Origin: an uncultured Oscillospiraceae bacterium
GTDB taxonomy: Bacteria; Bacillota; Clostridia; Oscillospirales; Acutalibacteraceae
Length of the DNA stretch: 7,832 nucleotides
Assembly (NCBI GenBank): GCA_905193585.1
Contig: CAJJPG010000087.1
Location: 1-7,832 of the forward strand
Direction: 5' to 3'
Position 1 is the stretch's first letter. Each line of letters opens with the position of its first letter. A program made the position numbers and the translations under genes. The notes under the pieces were generated by a model that was not told the origin of the DNA, did no database searches, and saw only the letters and a program-made list of their open reading frames with translations. Of this stretch, positions 7,394-7,832 are shown piece after piece.

Positions 7394-7611
7394 GATTACC
7401 GTTTTTTATAAAACGGTCACTCCGTAAGGCTCCAACAAGCCTTCTGCCCTGATAACGGTGCACTGCCGTAGCGGCATACTAAAGGTTCCGCCGCTCTGCT
7501 CGGGAACGAGACTTTTTTACCCTGCCGTATCGGACTTGCACCAAACGCCGACTCTCTTAAAACCGCCGAAAGTAAAAAATAATTCCTTCGTAGCATTTAA
7601 CTTATATTGGT

Positions 7612-7640
7612 ATTTTAACACCGTTTCCTCAATTTGTCAA
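7612..7640 (-). promoter_or_regulatory. Sigma-A promoter of the T-box operon
   Basis: A perfect TTGACA (-35, 7635-7640) and TAAAAT (-10, 7612-7617) with an ideal 17-base spacer on the minus strand. Predicted transcription start is near 7605, about 11 bases before Stem I of the T-box. No other promoter is evident in front of the five downstream genes. Confidence 0.88.
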
Positions 7641-7708
7641 GAGCGGGAAATGAAAATTGCGACTTTATAACTTTTCCGATTTTAATTGATAAGTAATCGG
7701 GAATTGTG

Positions 7709-7734
7709 TAAAATAAAGTCGGTGAGTAATCACC
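7709..7734 (-). terminator. Possible terminator of an upstream minus-strand transcript
   Basis: On the minus strand, a perfect 5-bp stem GGTGA/TCACC with a 4-base loop (7721-7734) is followed by GAC then TTTATTTT. The stem is short and the U-tract interrupted, so it is a weak candidate. The gene it would serve lies outside the window. Confidence 0.4.
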
Positions 7735-7745
7735 CTTAAAGGCAA

Positions 7746-7827
7746 CCTACAACGGTAGGCGGTTAAGTCTGTCTCGGCTGCCGCCTCGGTCGGCGCTTCT
7801 GCTGCGCAGAGGTCTCCACAGGAGACC
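7746..7827. repeat. Cluster of short perfect hairpins, unassigned
   Basis: Four stem-loops follow one another: CCTAC/GTAGG (7746-7759), GCCG/CGGC (7780-7794), TCTGC/GCAGA (7798-7810) and, directly abutting, GGTCTCC/GGAGACC (7811-7827, 7-bp stem, 3-base loop). This part is richer in GC than the rest of the intergenic DNA. It could be an intergenic palindromic repeat family or the end of a structured RNA. I see no tRNA, rRNA or known riboswitch consensus in it and no convincing coding frame. Confidence 0.5.
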
Positions 7828-7832
7828 CGCGC

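Larger units (their letters stand above)
7329..7605 (-). ncRNA. T-box leader, specifier best read as CUC (leucine)
   Basis: A tRNA-sensing transcription attenuator in the 5' UTR of the LeuA-like gene. Stem I spans 7498-7594. Its base GCU/AGC is followed by a GA-rich kink-turn and GGAA/UUCC pairing, a UUUUUUACUU/GGGUAAAAAA helix, and the distal AGAGAGUCGG...CCGAU arm with GGUGCAAG. In the specifier loop, CUC (7508-7510) is followed by a purine, then UUCC and CGAG, the same spacing as the GGC specifier in B. subtilis glyQS as I recall it. Other stems lie at 7470-7495, 7426-7443 and 7398-7417. The T-box AGGGTGGTACCGCG is at 7380-7393; its UGGU would pair with an ACCA tRNA end, fitting A73 as in tRNA-Leu. 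Uncharged tRNA-Leu is inferred to allow readthrough of the whole operon. The T-box call is very firm. The amino acid is less so (GUC/Val is the alternative), because the loop lacks the usual AGUA and GAA bases. Confidence 0.93.

Noticed and set aside
7458..7670. Plus-strand open frame of 70 codons across the T-box leader and promoter
   Set aside because: It is antisense to a clearly structured RNA and its promoter, and the protein has no recognisable features.
7674..7703. Inverted repeat TTCCGATT ... AATCGGGAA upstream of the operon promoter
   Set aside because: The loop is 13 bases and AT-rich, one arm has an extra base, and no U-tract or known operator motif accompanies it, so it is not firm enough to annotate.
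7735..7832. tRNA, rRNA, RNase P or known riboswitch at the right edge
   Set aside because: I compared the hairpin segment on both strands with the consensus elements I know and found no T-loop, CCA end, S-box, cobalamin, lysine or RNase P signature.

Overview
The window looks like part of a low-to-mid GC Firmicutes genome, most probably a Clostridia/Oscillospirales-type gut anaerobe. The clues are an HPr protein with His15 and Ser46 at the classical positions, a T-box leader, strong sigma-A promoters, AGGAGG-type ribosome binding sites and direct-sulfhydrylation methionine genes. The taxonomy is inferred from style, not from a marker gene. Every gene I can support lies on the minus strand, so the window reads right to left.

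Right edge (about 7641-7832): no gene is recognised. There is a dense series of short perfect hairpins, one of which may terminate an upstream minus-strand transcript. A strong promoter (7612-7640) then drives a T-box leader (about 7605-7329). Its specifier is best read as CUC (leucine), and it ends in a canonical T-box motif and a strong intrinsic terminator.

Operon (7286 down to 398): five tightly packed genes. (1) A LeuA-like protein keeps the leucine-sensing C-terminal domain but has lost the catalytic and metal-binding signatures of the barrel. (2) A two-domain fusion joins a sugar-isomerase-type TIM barrel to an acyl-CoA synthetase. (3) A TIM-barrel amidohydrolase. (4) MetY, O-acetylhomoserine sulfhydrylase, is interrupted by an in-frame TAG at codon 52. 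(5) MetA has the acetyl-CoA-type residue Glu111. Genes 4 and 5 form the direct-sulfhydrylation route: homoserine to O-acetylhomoserine to homocysteine. Genes 1-3 have no pathway I can name and are the most novel part of the window.

Left edge (1-397): a separate gene for an HPr-family phosphocarrier, truncated by the window end. It has its own near-consensus extended -10 promoter and a perfect inverted repeat just after the predicted transcription start.

The operon appears to be tied to leucine twice, through tRNA-Leu charging (T-box) and through a LeuA-type regulatory domain, yet it carries methionine genes at its end. That combination is unusual. The main caveat is the amber codon in metY, which could be a real nonsense mutation, recoding or a sequence error.
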